53,406 bases of DNA, from the NCBI GenBank assembly GCA_003645385.1, contig QNEY01000001.1, forward strand, positions 1-53,406. Reading direction: 5' to 3'. The DNA comes from Gammaproteobacteria bacterium (GTDB lineage: Bacteria > Pseudomonadota > Gammaproteobacteria > Nitrosococcales > Methylophagaceae). The position numbers were made by a program, and so were the translations under genes. Shown one piece after another: positions 40,869 through 49,467 of this stretch (its first letter is position 1; each line of letters begins with the position of its first letter). The notes beneath the pieces were generated by a model that saw only the letters and a list, made by a program, of their open reading frames with translations, ran no database searches and had not been told where the DNA came from.

Positions 40869-41442
40869 ATTCTTTCCTTATTTGTTTGTAAAGTTCATAT
40901 TCTTTTGCAGCATTATGACTTCCAATTGGTGACAGTGTTCTTTCTTGTTCGTGCAGAACTTCAGGTGCTTTGTCATATTCCCAATAATGATATGGCTTTT
41001 TATACCCCCAGAAATCAAAGCCATACAAATCACAATGTTTCAATCCCACTGTTTTATGCACCCAATAAATGAATGTGATCCCTGTGCTTGGCTTATGCCC
41101 TAAAAGACTCCAAAGTTCTTGATGGATTTCTTTTTCAATGAATCTGATTCTTGTGTTCATTGGAACTTTTCTTCCGGCAAGATGTATTCTGTTCGGATCG
41201 GGCCATGTGCAATAAACTTTGTCAAATGGTCCATATTCCCATCGTTCAAGATATTCTCCACCGCATGGTGTATCGTTCAAGCAAGTCACATAGATGTTTG
41301 CTTTCTTGCCATAATCTTCTGTATGAACCGGCTTAAATCCTTGAAATCTGACAACATAATCATGGCTGTCAATTTGATTGCCGAGGCATTTACCAAATTC
41401 ACCAATTCCATTTCCGACTATTGCCATAACATCAGGAAACAT
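40855..41442 (-). CDS. GT29 sialyltransferase-like glycosyltransferase (195 aa)
   Basis: The first part, MAIVGNGIGEFGKCLGNQID with SHDYVVRFQ, matches sialyl motif L (donor CMP-sugar binding). KPSTGITFIYWVHKTVGLKH with CDLYGFD matches motif S. HYWEYD corresponds to motif III, and His177-x4-Glu182 (HNAAKE) to motif VS. The order and spacing are those of family GT29. Start 41442 is chosen; a TTG one codon upstream is possible. Transfer of sialic acid or a related sugar by a phage enzyme is unusual. No CMP-sialic acid synthesis gene is in the window, so the donor would have to come from the host. Confidence 0.75.
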   Translation of the reverse strand: MFPDVMAIVGNGIGEFGKCLGNQIDSHDYVVRFQGFKPVHTEDYGKKANIYVTCLNDTPCGGEYLERWEYGPFDKVYCTWPDPNRIHLAGRKVPMNTRIRFIEKEIHQELWSLLGHKPSTGITFIYWVHKTVGLKHCDLYGFDFWGYKKPYHYWEYDKAPEVLHEQERTLSPIGSHNAAKEYELYKQIRKEYESK

Positions 41443-43462
41443 CAATTTTCCATTTCTGCATATTTGTATATGCTCTTTTCACGATCTCTGGAACATCCCA
41501 GTCAACTGCTGATAATATCCCGTCACCACAATCACCAATTTCACCATCCCAATTATGCCATGCTGCCATTCTTTCATTTCTTGCATTGTCATCACCATCA
41601 CGCTTCAAATAAAAATCATGTTTTGCTTGCATGATCTGCTTTGGCAGACAATGACCAAGATGATAAATTCGTGCTTCAGGAATAAGCAACGCTTCTTTTT
41701 CTCTGATGCTGTGCAATCGTTTGTGATTAGCATCAACCATTGTTGGATGTTCTTTGAAGTGATATGACTTTCTTAAATACGACCAACGATAATGCGGACA
41801 TGCAGAACCGCCATCTTGAAGTGGCAATCCCCAACGCCATGATCTTTTTAGCTTCGGATCGTCATGCACATATTGCTTCAGATTGTGCCAGAAATTAATC
41901 CATCTAGGACATCCGAAATCAATATCTGCTTCAATCCATTTGTCAAGACCAGTCCAGATTTCATCACCGTCAAGCAAGATGTGATAATTGCCCGACATCT
42001 GATCAAGACACCAGTTCCGCATTTGACGTTTATCATTCCATACTTTTTCAAGCATGATGATTTTATTATCGGGATCTGGAAAGTTTTTAATTCTTTCAAG
42101 TGATCCATCGTCAATATTCTGTGCATGATATGTCTTGCCATAAGCAATGACAATTTCATCAACGTATGGATAAATACTTTCTAATGATTCAGAGCAAACG
42201 CCCCAATATGCAAGCAACTGTGCTGAAATCTTTTTCTTTTTGATTGTGTGAAATCTCAAATCCTCAACAGATGATTTCATTGCTTCCATGCCAAATGTTT
42301 CAGCTTCTTTTTCTGGTTCAATCAAATTAGCATACGTTTCTTTTTCTTTGACAACCGTGTTGACAAGTTCTTTGTATGCTTCACGGTCATTCCATTTTGC
42401 ATATGATATTCTACTGCCATACACTTCATGCAATACGGGCAGATCATACACAACAACTGGTGTGCCACAAGCGAGTGCTTCCATCGGCACCATGCCACAT
42501 CCTTCAAATAAACTTGGAGCAAGAACAATGTCAGCATTCAGATAATATTGATACTTTGTTACATCGTTGATTTGCTCCAATATTTTATACTTATGTTTTG
42601 CAGTGTCAGCTGGAACTTTCTTTGGCTGACCGATCATCATAAGATCCATATCACAATCAAGTGCTGCGATTGCTTCAAGAGCAACGTCACCGCCTTTATA
42701 TTTTGGTCCACGTGCTGACCAAACCGCATACGGTCGCAAATACGGACTGTCAAGTTTCTTTGCTTCTTCAAGCGCAAACGTATTAACGGCTGGAAGTAAA
42801 ACACCAATCTCAGAAACGTCACGATTGACAAACTTTGCAAGATACTTTGCTGACTCTTTTGAATTTGCGATTAAGTAATCAGCTTGAGTGAACAATCCTG
42901 ATCTGATATTTAATTGTTTTGCATAGTCTGGGCAAAATTCAGCCACCCAGTTTGGTGTTTCAAAGTTAAATATAACAAGCGGTATGTGTGGATTATCTTT
43001 CTTCCACTGAAAAGCTGCCCGACCAATTGTGCTTTTTGTATCAGTCACATACATATCAAGATCCATTGGAATTTCATCCGAGTTCCATATTCTGATCTTC
43101 AGATTTTCGTACTTCGGATAATCATTCATCCAAAGCGGATATCTGTCTGTAACAACATACACTTCAGCACCAAGTTCAGCCAGATTCAAAGCATATTGAT
43201 AAAGATGCAATCTGCCACCAGAATACCATGGGCTTGTTTCTATGAAAATGCCAATTCTTTTTATTCTTGTATTCACGCCAGCTGGCTTTCCAATTCTGCC
43301 ATGACTTTTATGTGACAATCTTCTGTGACCAATCTTTCCTTCTTTCAGCATTCTTTCAGCATCAGACCGAAGCATGACTTTGATTAGATCGCCAGAATTG
43401 ATGGTGACTTTATCGCCATTACTATTAATTACATCTTGCTTTATCAACGATCTGTAATACAT
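41432..43462 (-). CDS. Dual-domain glycosyltransferase (GT4 GT-B plus GT-A) with virion-like N-terminal domain (676 aa)
   Basis: Residues 1-60 form a small barrel-like domain (SNGDKVTINSGDLIKVMLRS then DAERMLKEGKI), a pattern of short phage proteins found next to capsid genes. Residues 65-400 are a GT-B GT4 domain: ETSPWYSGGRLHLYQYALNL, LIANSKESAKYLAKF and the E-x7-E motif LFEGCGMVPMEALACGTPVV (Glu320, Glu328). Residues 410-676 are GT-A: RNWCLDQMSGNYHILLDGDE carries the DxD-like pair (498-500). Two linked transferases could add successive sugars. AAGGAT precedes ATG 43462. Confidence 0.85.
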   Translation of the reverse strand: MYYRSLIKQDVINSNGDKVTINSGDLIKVMLRSDAERMLKEGKIGHRRLSHKSHGRIGKPAGVNTRIKRIGIFIETSPWYSGGRLHLYQYALNLAELGAEVYVVTDRYPLWMNDYPKYENLKIRIWNSDEIPMDLDMYVTDTKSTIGRAAFQWKKDNPHIPLVIFNFETPNWVAEFCPDYAKQLNIRSGLFTQADYLIANSKESAKYLAKFVNRDVSEIGVLLPAVNTFALEEAKKLDSPYLRPYAVWSARGPKYKGGDVALEAIAALDCDMDLMMIGQPKKVPADTAKHKYKILEQINDVTKYQYYLNADIVLAPSLFEGCGMVPMEALACGTPVVVYDLPVLHEVYGSRISYAKWNDREAYKELVNTVVKEKETYANLIEPEKEAETFGMEAMKSSVEDLRFHTIKKKKISAQLLAYWGVCSESLESIYPYVDEIVIAYGKTYHAQNIDDGSLERIKNFPDPDNKIIMLEKVWNDKRQMRNWCLDQMSGNYHILLDGDEIWTGLDKWIEADIDFGCPRWINFWHNLKQYVHDDPKLKRSWRWGLPLQDGGSACPHYRWSYLRKSYHFKEHPTMVDANHKRLHSIREKEALLIPEARIYHLGHCLPKQIMQAKHDFYLKRDGDDNARNERMAAWHNWDGEIGDCGDGILSAVDWDVPEIVKRAYTNMQKWKIDVS

Positions 43463-44206
43463 CTATTGATCCTTATCCTTGTCAGCAACTTCAATTGATG
43501 ATCTTGATACAAAATTAAGATCAAATAATTCAATGACTCTGAATGAAGCAGAATCACCAAACAATTCAACTTTTGCACGATTATCTTTTAATAATACAAT
43601 GATCTTTCCGTCAAAGTTTTTGCCGTTGAACATTGTCTTGACCAGATCGCCTTCTTCAAGTTCTTCAGAATCGGGATCTGATTCAAGTGGAACACCTTTC
43701 AAGACTTTTCTGGCAAGATGACAGCCAAGAATGAAACTGACTTTTCTTTGCTTCATCAATGATTTAATTTGCTTTTCGATCTTTGATGGGTTTTCATTGA
43801 AGTCAAATGAAATCAACATGACATGTTCTGCTTCTGTCAAAACTTTATACCGATCTTTGACTTTCAGCAAAGCATGTTCAATTGTCAGTTTGTCATCACC
43901 AGAATTTGGCTTTGGTGCAATGTAATTCATCAGCATTGCATAAACAGAGTTTGCTGGCATTCCTAAAAGATCAGCTGTTTCTTTGATGATTTCTTTGTTG
44001 TTGTCATAGATTAAATCGCCTTTGGTTTTCTCACTTCCCATAGGCAATACAGCTTTCAGCTTGATCTTGCCAGCTTTGATCTTCTTTTCTTTTAGCAATT
44101 TCTCAAGTTCAGGACGTTGCCTAATATCAAAATGTGATCCTTTTGAAATCTTCACTCTGACATCATTCTGCATTCTTTCAAAATCTTTTAGTGCGGTCAC
44201 GATCAT
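43463..44206 (-). CDS. Unrecognised protein between capsid and glycan genes (247 aa)
   Basis: ATG 44206 has GGAGG seven bases upstream; an earlier in-frame start at 44248 has none. The first 40 residues carry MQNDVRVKISKGSHFDIRQR then PELEKLLKEKKI, a short motif similar in layout to that at the start of the glycosyltransferase downstream. The C-terminal 60 residues (EEGDLVKTMFNGKNFDGKII, VELFGDSASFRV) look like a small SH3/KOW barrel. The middle is helical. It may be a capsid-associated protein that guides the glycan enzymes, which is an inference. Confidence 0.55.
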   Translation of the reverse strand: MIVTALKDFERMQNDVRVKISKGSHFDIRQRPELEKLLKEKKIKAGKIKLKAVLPMGSEKTKGDLIYDNNKEIIKETADLLGMPANSVYAMLMNYIAPKPNSGDDKLTIEHALLKVKDRYKVLTEAEHVMLISFDFNENPSKIEKQIKSLMKQRKVSFILGCHLARKVLKGVPLESDPDSEELEEGDLVKTMFNGKNFDGKIIVLLKDNRAKVELFGDSASFRVIELFDLNFVSRSSIEVADKDKDQ

Positions 44207-44283
44207 TTCATATCCTCCGGTTTTATAAAAAATTTCAATCTGATTCACTTCAATAAATGAAACTGACAGAAAGTTTTTTAATA

Positions 44284-44319
44284 GGTGGTGCAGAGTTGAA
44301 AGATAAACTCCACACCACC
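44284..44319. terminator. Strong hairpin after the capsid gene
   Basis: GGTGGTGCAGAGTT (44284-44297) pairs with AACTCCACACCACC (44306-44319) around an 8-nt loop, 14 pairs with two mismatches that become G:U in the - strand RNA. It lies between the capsid stop (44346) and the next start (44206). The - strand downstream is A-rich (TATTAAAAAACTTTC), without a T-run, so termination is partial at best; RNA processing or 3'-end protection, raising capsid output, is an alternative. It separates the capsid from the glycan cassette. Confidence 0.5.
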
Positions 44320-44345
44320 CACGCCCTTACCAAGAGAATAATATT

Positions 44346-45764
44346 TTAACTTCCTTGACCAACTAAAATACTGAATGCACGTTCAAACATAGGCTGTCCA
44401 CCAGCAAGACCGTCAACACGGTAAGCAATGGCACCTTTTTTAAACTCTGCATGTTCACTTCGAGCAATTGCAACTTCTTCTTCAAGGACAAACCAGTAAT
44501 TCATCAGGTTGCCGAAGATGATGTCACCAACTGTTCCGAGTGCAGAACAATTATGACTTATGAAGTATGGATGATTATCCAAACGATCATAAGGACCAGA
44601 TCCCACTGAATTGGAGAATAAAGGATCTCCGTTGGTATCTTTTTGCTTTTTCAAATACTTCAGAACCAAGTCAGCCATGATAAAGCCAGCACCGTTACGG
44701 TGAGCAGCTTTGACTTCGTGTTCCAGATTGATCAGATCATCATACACAACTTGCAAGTTTGTTTGACGACCGACGGTTCTGATTCCAGCCATGACAGTTA
44801 TGCCAAGAGGCTGTGCAACTCCTGAACCTGACATGATTGCTTGATCAAACTTGGCGATCAATGCAGCACGCAATTTTGAAACAAGTTCATTTTCAAAAGG
44901 TAACCGTGAACGCATCAGCAAAGTTTTGGTGAAACTTGTGTATGCTTTCAGAGGATAGCAATTGATTGTGACACGTTCAAAATCAATTTCAGTATCAGGA
45001 GCATCTGATTTTTCATCAGTCCATTCAACTGCAATACCACCAAATTCATTGCTGTCATCTTGCTCAAGTTTTGTTTCAACAAGTGAGCCGCCGACAGTGG
45101 TCTTTTTGTTTACTCGCATATACAGACTCGGTTCATCAAATGGCAACTGAAGGATCTGATTGCCGTAATCGGGCCATACTAAGTTAGCACGACCACCGGC
45201 TGCATCATTGTCTGTTGAAGCCATCGGAAGTGCCTTGCCACCAAACGGCATACCGGGCAACATTCTACGAAGTAAAGAATGCGGAATGACAGCTTGAAAT
45301 CCACCACCCTGTTTGTTGCCGATGTCACGAATTGCAGCAGATTTCGGAGTCAAGATGTTCAGTTCTTGATCTTTCATGTTCCGTTCGCCGTTCTTCATAA
45401 AATTGAAAAACGCTTCACCCTGCAAATGCTCGTGCTTTTCTTGTGAAGTATTATCAAAGACTTTGACATCATCAACTTTCTTGCCAGCAAGTGCAGCTTC
45501 ATCGGGAATAACAACTTTCTTGAAATCAGCAGCTTTTGCAAGTAGCAGATCAACATTTTTCTGTTCTTCCGCTTCTTTAATTGCTTCGGTAAGTTCATCA
45601 GAAATACTTTTGACTTCTGCATGTGCAGTGTCATAGGCTTTCTGGGCAATTTCAATGTCAGCTTCAACTTCTTTTTCCGTTGCGTCTGCAACAGCAACTT
45701 TCATTGCTTTCATTGTTTCAACAGCTTTTTGCAGCTTTGCTTGGAGTTCTTTTAACTTATTCAA
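44346..45764 (-). CDS. Major capsid protein, HK97 fold (472 aa)
   Basis: HK97-type major capsid. The N-terminal 110 residues form a charged helical delta/scaffold-like region (LKELQAKLQKAVETMKAMKV, EAEEQKNVDLLLAKAADFKK) that the protease should remove. The mature part has FQAVIPHSLLRRMLPGMPFG, QIMSGSGVAQPLGITVMAG-like loops (AIMSGSGVAQPLGI) and YWFVLEEEVAIARSEHAEFK near the end. ATG 45764 has AGGAGA upstream. Hundreds of copies form the head. Confidence 0.92.
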   Translation of the reverse strand: MNKLKELQAKLQKAVETMKAMKVAVADATEKEVEADIEIAQKAYDTAHAEVKSISDELTEAIKEAEEQKNVDLLLAKAADFKKVVIPDEAALAGKKVDDVKVFDNTSQEKHEHLQGEAFFNFMKNGERNMKDQELNILTPKSAAIRDIGNKQGGGFQAVIPHSLLRRMLPGMPFGGKALPMASTDNDAAGGRANLVWPDYGNQILQLPFDEPSLYMRVNKKTTVGGSLVETKLEQDDSNEFGGIAVEWTDEKSDAPDTEIDFERVTINCYPLKAYTSFTKTLLMRSRLPFENELVSKLRAALIAKFDQAIMSGSGVAQPLGITVMAGIRTVGRQTNLQVVYDDLINLEHEVKAAHRNGAGFIMADLVLKYLKKQKDTNGDPLFSNSVGSGPYDRLDNHPYFISHNCSALGTVGDIIFGNLMNYWFVLEEEVAIARSEHAEFKKGAIAYRVDGLAGGQPMFERAFSILVGQGS

Positions 45765-45774
45765 TGTAATTCTC

Positions 45775-46836
45775 CTATAAGTTTACGATTTTGGAAGCAA
45801 GCTCTGCCGATAGAGCTTGATACTTCACAATATCTTCATCCATCGAGTGAACATCAACAGTGGCAACTGTTTTGTCCGGCTCAATATTCGGATCTTCAAT
45901 TGTGTCATCTTCATCATCCGCATCATCACGACTGTTGCCTGACAGTGTGACATCAGATGACAAGACTTTTATTTCAACACTGATAATTTTCGCTTCAGTG
46001 ATTTCATATTCATCATTCGTTTTGATTACATCAAACAGAATATTTGTGCAGCATTTTTCAATATCATCAGTCACTTCAATGTCAACTGGAATCTTGCCAG
46101 ATGCTCCACGCTCTTTGATCGACTTTGTGAAAGCTGAATCAGCAACTTTGAAAGTTTCAACAAAGACATTTTCATAATAGACACCAACGCCATCGTCATT
46201 GATCTTCAGCTTGAAAAGTGGTTCTTCTTTTTCTTCAGTCTTTTCAACTTTGTCACTGAACAATGCAGCCATGACATCTTTCATCAGAATTTTGCTTTGA
46301 ACTGACTTGCTTAATGCTTCAGCATTTGCTGGAACTGGAACAGCAGACACTTCAACAATTTCAGCTTTTGTGATGTCATAGCCAAGGATTTCTTTATAGC
46401 CATATTCATTTTCTTTTTCGGCTCTGATTTCTTCCCACTCTAAAGGGATGAAGCCAATTGACCAAGCACGCATATATTTCTTTTTGTAAAGTTCCCAAAC
46501 TTCACGAGCAAGTTCAGTTTCTTCATGGAACTGCACAGTCAATTCAGTTTTGTTTTTGAACACTCTGACATTCAATGCTCTTGCAATGGGTGGTATGCTG
46601 TGATCATGTGCCCAGAGCATGACAGGATTTTTTAAGAAAGCATCCCAGATCAAACCATCTGAACGAACATTATCACCATCACGATCTTTGCTCGAAGTTG
46701 TTGCAATGATCTTCATTGTCCGATCTTTTTCGTTGATCGAAATGATGTCATAGTTGACAACATGCAGCATTTTTTCACCCTTGACAATCTCTTTGACATT
46801 AAGATTTGGGATTTTATCTTCTGCTTTTGGTGGCAT
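45775..46836 (-). CDS. HK97-type prohead protease (S78-like, 353 aa)
   Basis: Catalytic features: LWAHDHSIPP with His77/His79 and RAWSIGFIP with Ser126, and the opening IIATTSSKDRDGDNVRSDGL. The protease domain is about 20-180, and the C-terminal half is a charged, acidic extension (VEKTEEKEEPL, DDADDEDDTIEDPNIEPDK) that may be a scaffold. It cuts the capsid delta region and itself in the prohead. Preceded by AGGAGAAAG. It sits directly before the capsid gene. Confidence 0.9.
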   Translation of the reverse strand: MPPKAEDKIPNLNVKEIVKGEKMLHVVNYDIISINEKDRTMKIIATTSSKDRDGDNVRSDGLIWDAFLKNPVMLWAHDHSIPPIARALNVRVFKNKTELTVQFHEETELAREVWELYKKKYMRAWSIGFIPLEWEEIRAEKENEYGYKEILGYDITKAEIVEVSAVPVPANAEALSKSVQSKILMKDVMAALFSDKVEKTEEKEEPLFKLKINDDGVGVYYENVFVETFKVADSAFTKSIKERGASGKIPVDIEVTDDIEKCCTNILFDVIKTNDEYEITEAKIISVEIKVLSSDVTLSGNSRDDADDEDDTIEDPNIEPDKTVATVDVHSMDEDIVKYQALSAELASKIVNL

Positions 46837-46864
46837 AATACTTTCTCCTGAAATACTCTATTTT

Positions 46865-47023
46865 TTATTTATCTTCTTTGTATGTGTTGTCAGTAATTTC
46901 TTCACCAGTTATTTTGTCAACATATTTGACTGTGCCTTCAAGACCATTCTTTCCTTCAGTATACACCAGTTCAACATCTTTGATCTTATCGTCTGGAATA
47001 TAAGGTGGTGGCTGTAATCCCAT
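46865..47023 (-). CDS. Short protein between MuF and protease (52 aa)
   Basis: ATG 47023 overlaps the stop of the MuF gene (TAATG), with AGGAG upstream. The peptide (MGLQPPPYIPDDKIKDVELV ...) is short, with a proline-rich start and an acidic/charged body; no family is recognised. Overlap coupling supports translation. Confidence 0.6.
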   Translation of the reverse strand: MGLQPPPYIPDDKIKDVELVYTEGKNGLEGTVKYVDKITGEEITDNTYKEDK

Positions 47024-48651
47024 TATTTGACTCCTAACATATCTTCAATGATTTCTTCAATTCCTCTTGGTAATGTTGCAATTTTATATGATGGATTTGT
47101 ATATTTCACCAATGCTTCAGCAATTGTTTCTTTGTGGTTTGTTGCTGCATATTGACTAATGTTTTCTTGTGTCCATTTTTTTCCCCATAGCCATTGATTG
47201 TTTGCTGCCATATCTCCAATTGCTGCAATGTGTTTTTCCAGTGTCAAATGATGTGCCAGTTCATGCCTCATTGATGATCTGACCATTTCATTGTATGATT
47301 CATCTGCATACACTCTATATCCTAATACTGATTCTTGTTTTTTTATTCTGTCAATTAGTGCTTCTGAAAAATCATTCATGGAAGTCAATTTTAATTTTAC
47401 ATCAGGATGTAATTCTTTCCAACGTCCAATATTTGCCATACCGCCAGATGACGATGTGTTGTATAGAATGTCAATGTCAACTTTCATGTTCGGGAACTTT
47501 TCACGCAAATCAGAAAAACCAAGATTCATGCTGTTCATGTTCTTCAGCTTTTCTTCTTCGGTTTTCCACTTCTTGCCCCATGATTGCCATTGTCTGCCAG
47601 CAGAATCTTTGACTTCTTTCACATAATGCAGTTCAGCCCAATCAACAGCTTCTTTCAATGTTTCTTTCGGAGTATATGCAGCAAATTCTGCTGGTATGAT
47701 CTCACCAGTGACCGCTGGAGCAACTTGCTCTGATACAATGACTGGTTCTGCAACTGATGCTGGTGGAAGCGGTGCAGGTGCAGCTGGCTTCACAGGTTGT
47801 GTGCTGACAGTAGGTTGATCAACAACAACACTTGCAGCTTCAAGAACTGGAAGCAATGTGCAAGCACAATACGGATGCAAAGGTGGGTGCTGAATCGGTG
47901 TGCTTGTTGTATAATTTTCAATCGTTTCACCTGATTCAAGAAATGCTCTGCCTGTTTTGACTTTAATTCCATCCATTGCTGTGCAAGCTGCACAAACTCG
48001 ATCATCTTTTGCTGTTAACCATTCAAGCACTTCAACGCCAATTGATTGATAGTTTGCCATAGTGCCATGATTGAAAGCCCAGTTTGTTTCAGTCACTGCA
48101 ATCATCTTTGCACGTTGTGCAGTGTATACTGGGTCGAGCTTTTTAATTTGCTTTGCAATCCATGCTGCTGATCTGCCTTGTCCAGTTGTTGGATCGACAT
48201 AATTATATGCTTGATCGTAGACTTTCTGTATTTTAGTTGCGTTTGTTTTTGTAACTTTAGAAACACCAAGCTCAGGATCTTTCAATCTGTTTTCTAAATC
48301 TTGGCGAGTTCCTTCAAGAATAAAGCTGCTTGGCTCTGTGCCGACAAGTTTGATTGATTTCATACCGAGTTCTTCAGTTGCTTGATCGTATCCTTCTGCC
48401 ATAACAAATGTCAGTCTTGAATATTCAACGTCATACAGATCAGAAGCCCATCGTGTTTGATAGTCAACTGGAAGTGGAGTCAAACCTTTTCTTGCTCGTG
48501 TTGCTGATTCTTTTACTTGACGATCAAACAAACGCTTGATTGCTTTTTGCATTTGATGCCACAGCTTTTTGACTTTAATATCACGAATAAGAACAAGTGG
48601 ATTGTTCCTCATTTTCTGTGATAGTCTATTCCTAGTCATAGTTGCTGGCAT
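47023..48651 (-). CDS. MuF-type head protein fused to a zincin metalloprotease domain (542 aa)
   Basis: Residues 1-270 are the MuF (SPP1 gp7-like) domain, ending with the Cys/His cluster CAACTAMDGIKVKTGRAF ... PPLHPYCACTLL. A proline/alanine/valine-rich linker (about 275-325) follows. The C-terminal domain has MRHELAHHLTLEK (His463, Glu464, His467 of HExxH) and NHKETIAEALVKY (Glu508/Glu512 as third ligand). MuF proteins are incorporated in the head and many carry C-terminal toxins that enter the cell with the DNA. I infer an injected protease; alternatively it acts on the virion. Confidence 0.8.
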   Translation of the reverse strand: MPATMTRNRLSQKMRNNPLVLIRDIKVKKLWHQMQKAIKRLFDRQVKESATRARKGLTPLPVDYQTRWASDLYDVEYSRLTFVMAEGYDQATEELGMKSIKLVGTEPSSFILEGTRQDLENRLKDPELGVSKVTKTNATKIQKVYDQAYNYVDPTTGQGRSAAWIAKQIKKLDPVYTAQRAKMIAVTETNWAFNHGTMANYQSIGVEVLEWLTAKDDRVCAACTAMDGIKVKTGRAFLESGETIENYTTSTPIQHPPLHPYCACTLLPVLEAASVVVDQPTVSTQPVKPAAPAPLPPASVAEPVIVSEQVAPAVTGEIIPAEFAAYTPKETLKEAVDWAELHYVKEVKDSAGRQWQSWGKKWKTEEEKLKNMNSMNLGFSDLREKFPNMKVDIDILYNTSSSGGMANIGRWKELHPDVKLKLTSMNDFSEALIDRIKKQESVLGYRVYADESYNEMVRSSMRHELAHHLTLEKHIAAIGDMAANNQWLWGKKWTQENISQYAATNHKETIAEALVKYTNPSYKIATLPRGIEEIIEDMLGVK

Positions 48652-48679
48652 TATTTTATCCGTTCAGTTTTATTTTATT

Positions 48680-49456
48680 TTACAGTTCCTCAACACTAAC
48701 ATCTCCAATATACATCTTTGAATCCACTGCTGAACCAATATGCCACATGGCACTATAAACACCATTGAGACTCGGACCAGGAAAGATATTTGGACCTCCG
48801 CCATTTCTTTGATCGACTGTTTTTGGTGCTAAAAGATACCGACCAGCACCATCAATTTCTTTGATGAAAAATGTAATTGCCGTTCCAATGTAATCAAATA
48901 CAACTTCAAAATCTATATCGTTGATACTTGAATGCAATGGAAAATCTATGTGATTGAAATCAGCACTGGCAGCAAGTGCCATTCTATCACCATACACGGC
49001 TCCCGGACCCTTAGGAGTCATTTTAATACTTGATAGATTCCAATTATAATTTCCTGATAAATTCATTTCAAAGGTGAACTTATTTACAACAGCATCGTCA
49101 CTGTATGAAGTCAGTCTAATTATGCAACCATTTGCACAGTTTTCAAAATTAGCCATCTTCCACAGGAACCGAAATCGTTTACTGCCTCTTGGATTACCAG
49201 CAACAGCAACCCCCGGAGTTGCTGTAAAGTATCCATTTGGATTTGTCAATACTCCATCCATGTCAAACCACATAATGTCATTATTGAACTTTCTTGATGT
49301 TGGAATGCTCGTTTCATCTGTTAGCACATTCAGTTGATTACCTTCAAATGTTTCATGCACAAGATAAACTATAGGAGCAGAGCCACCAGCACGCAAGATA
49401 GATGATCTTGGTGTTAGTTGTCTTGGATTTAATGGGTTTTGTCTTTTAATCGGCAT
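48680..49456 (-). CDS. Jelly-roll/LamG-like virion protein (258 aa)
   Basis: After a short basic tail (MPIKRQNPLNPRQLTPRSSI) comes a 200-residue beta-sandwich with VHETFEGNQLNVLTD, FRFLWKMANFENCANGCIIR and FEVVFDYIGTAITFFIKEID, with the curved-strand pattern of LamG/concanavalin-like domains. Located between portal and MuF genes. Head fibre or decoration binding sugars is likely; it could also be an internal protein. Two cysteines (CANGC) are close together. Confidence 0.6.
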   Translation of the reverse strand: MPIKRQNPLNPRQLTPRSSILRAGGSAPIVYLVHETFEGNQLNVLTDETSIPTSRKFNNDIMWFDMDGVLTNPNGYFTATPGVAVAGNPRGSKRFRFLWKMANFENCANGCIIRLTSYSDDAVVNKFTFEMNLSGNYNWNLSSIKMTPKGPGAVYGDRMALAASADFNHIDFPLHSSINDIDFEVVFDYIGTAITFFIKEIDGAGRYLLAPKTVDQRNGGGPNIFPGPSLNGVYSAMWHIGSAVDSKMYIGDVSVEEL

Positions 49457-49467
49457 ATCAATTTATC

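Noticed and set aside
44222..44253. A promoter for the glycan cassette (TTGAAG and TATAAA on the - strand)
   Set aside because: The spacing is 19-20 nt and the -35 match is partial, so it was not called.
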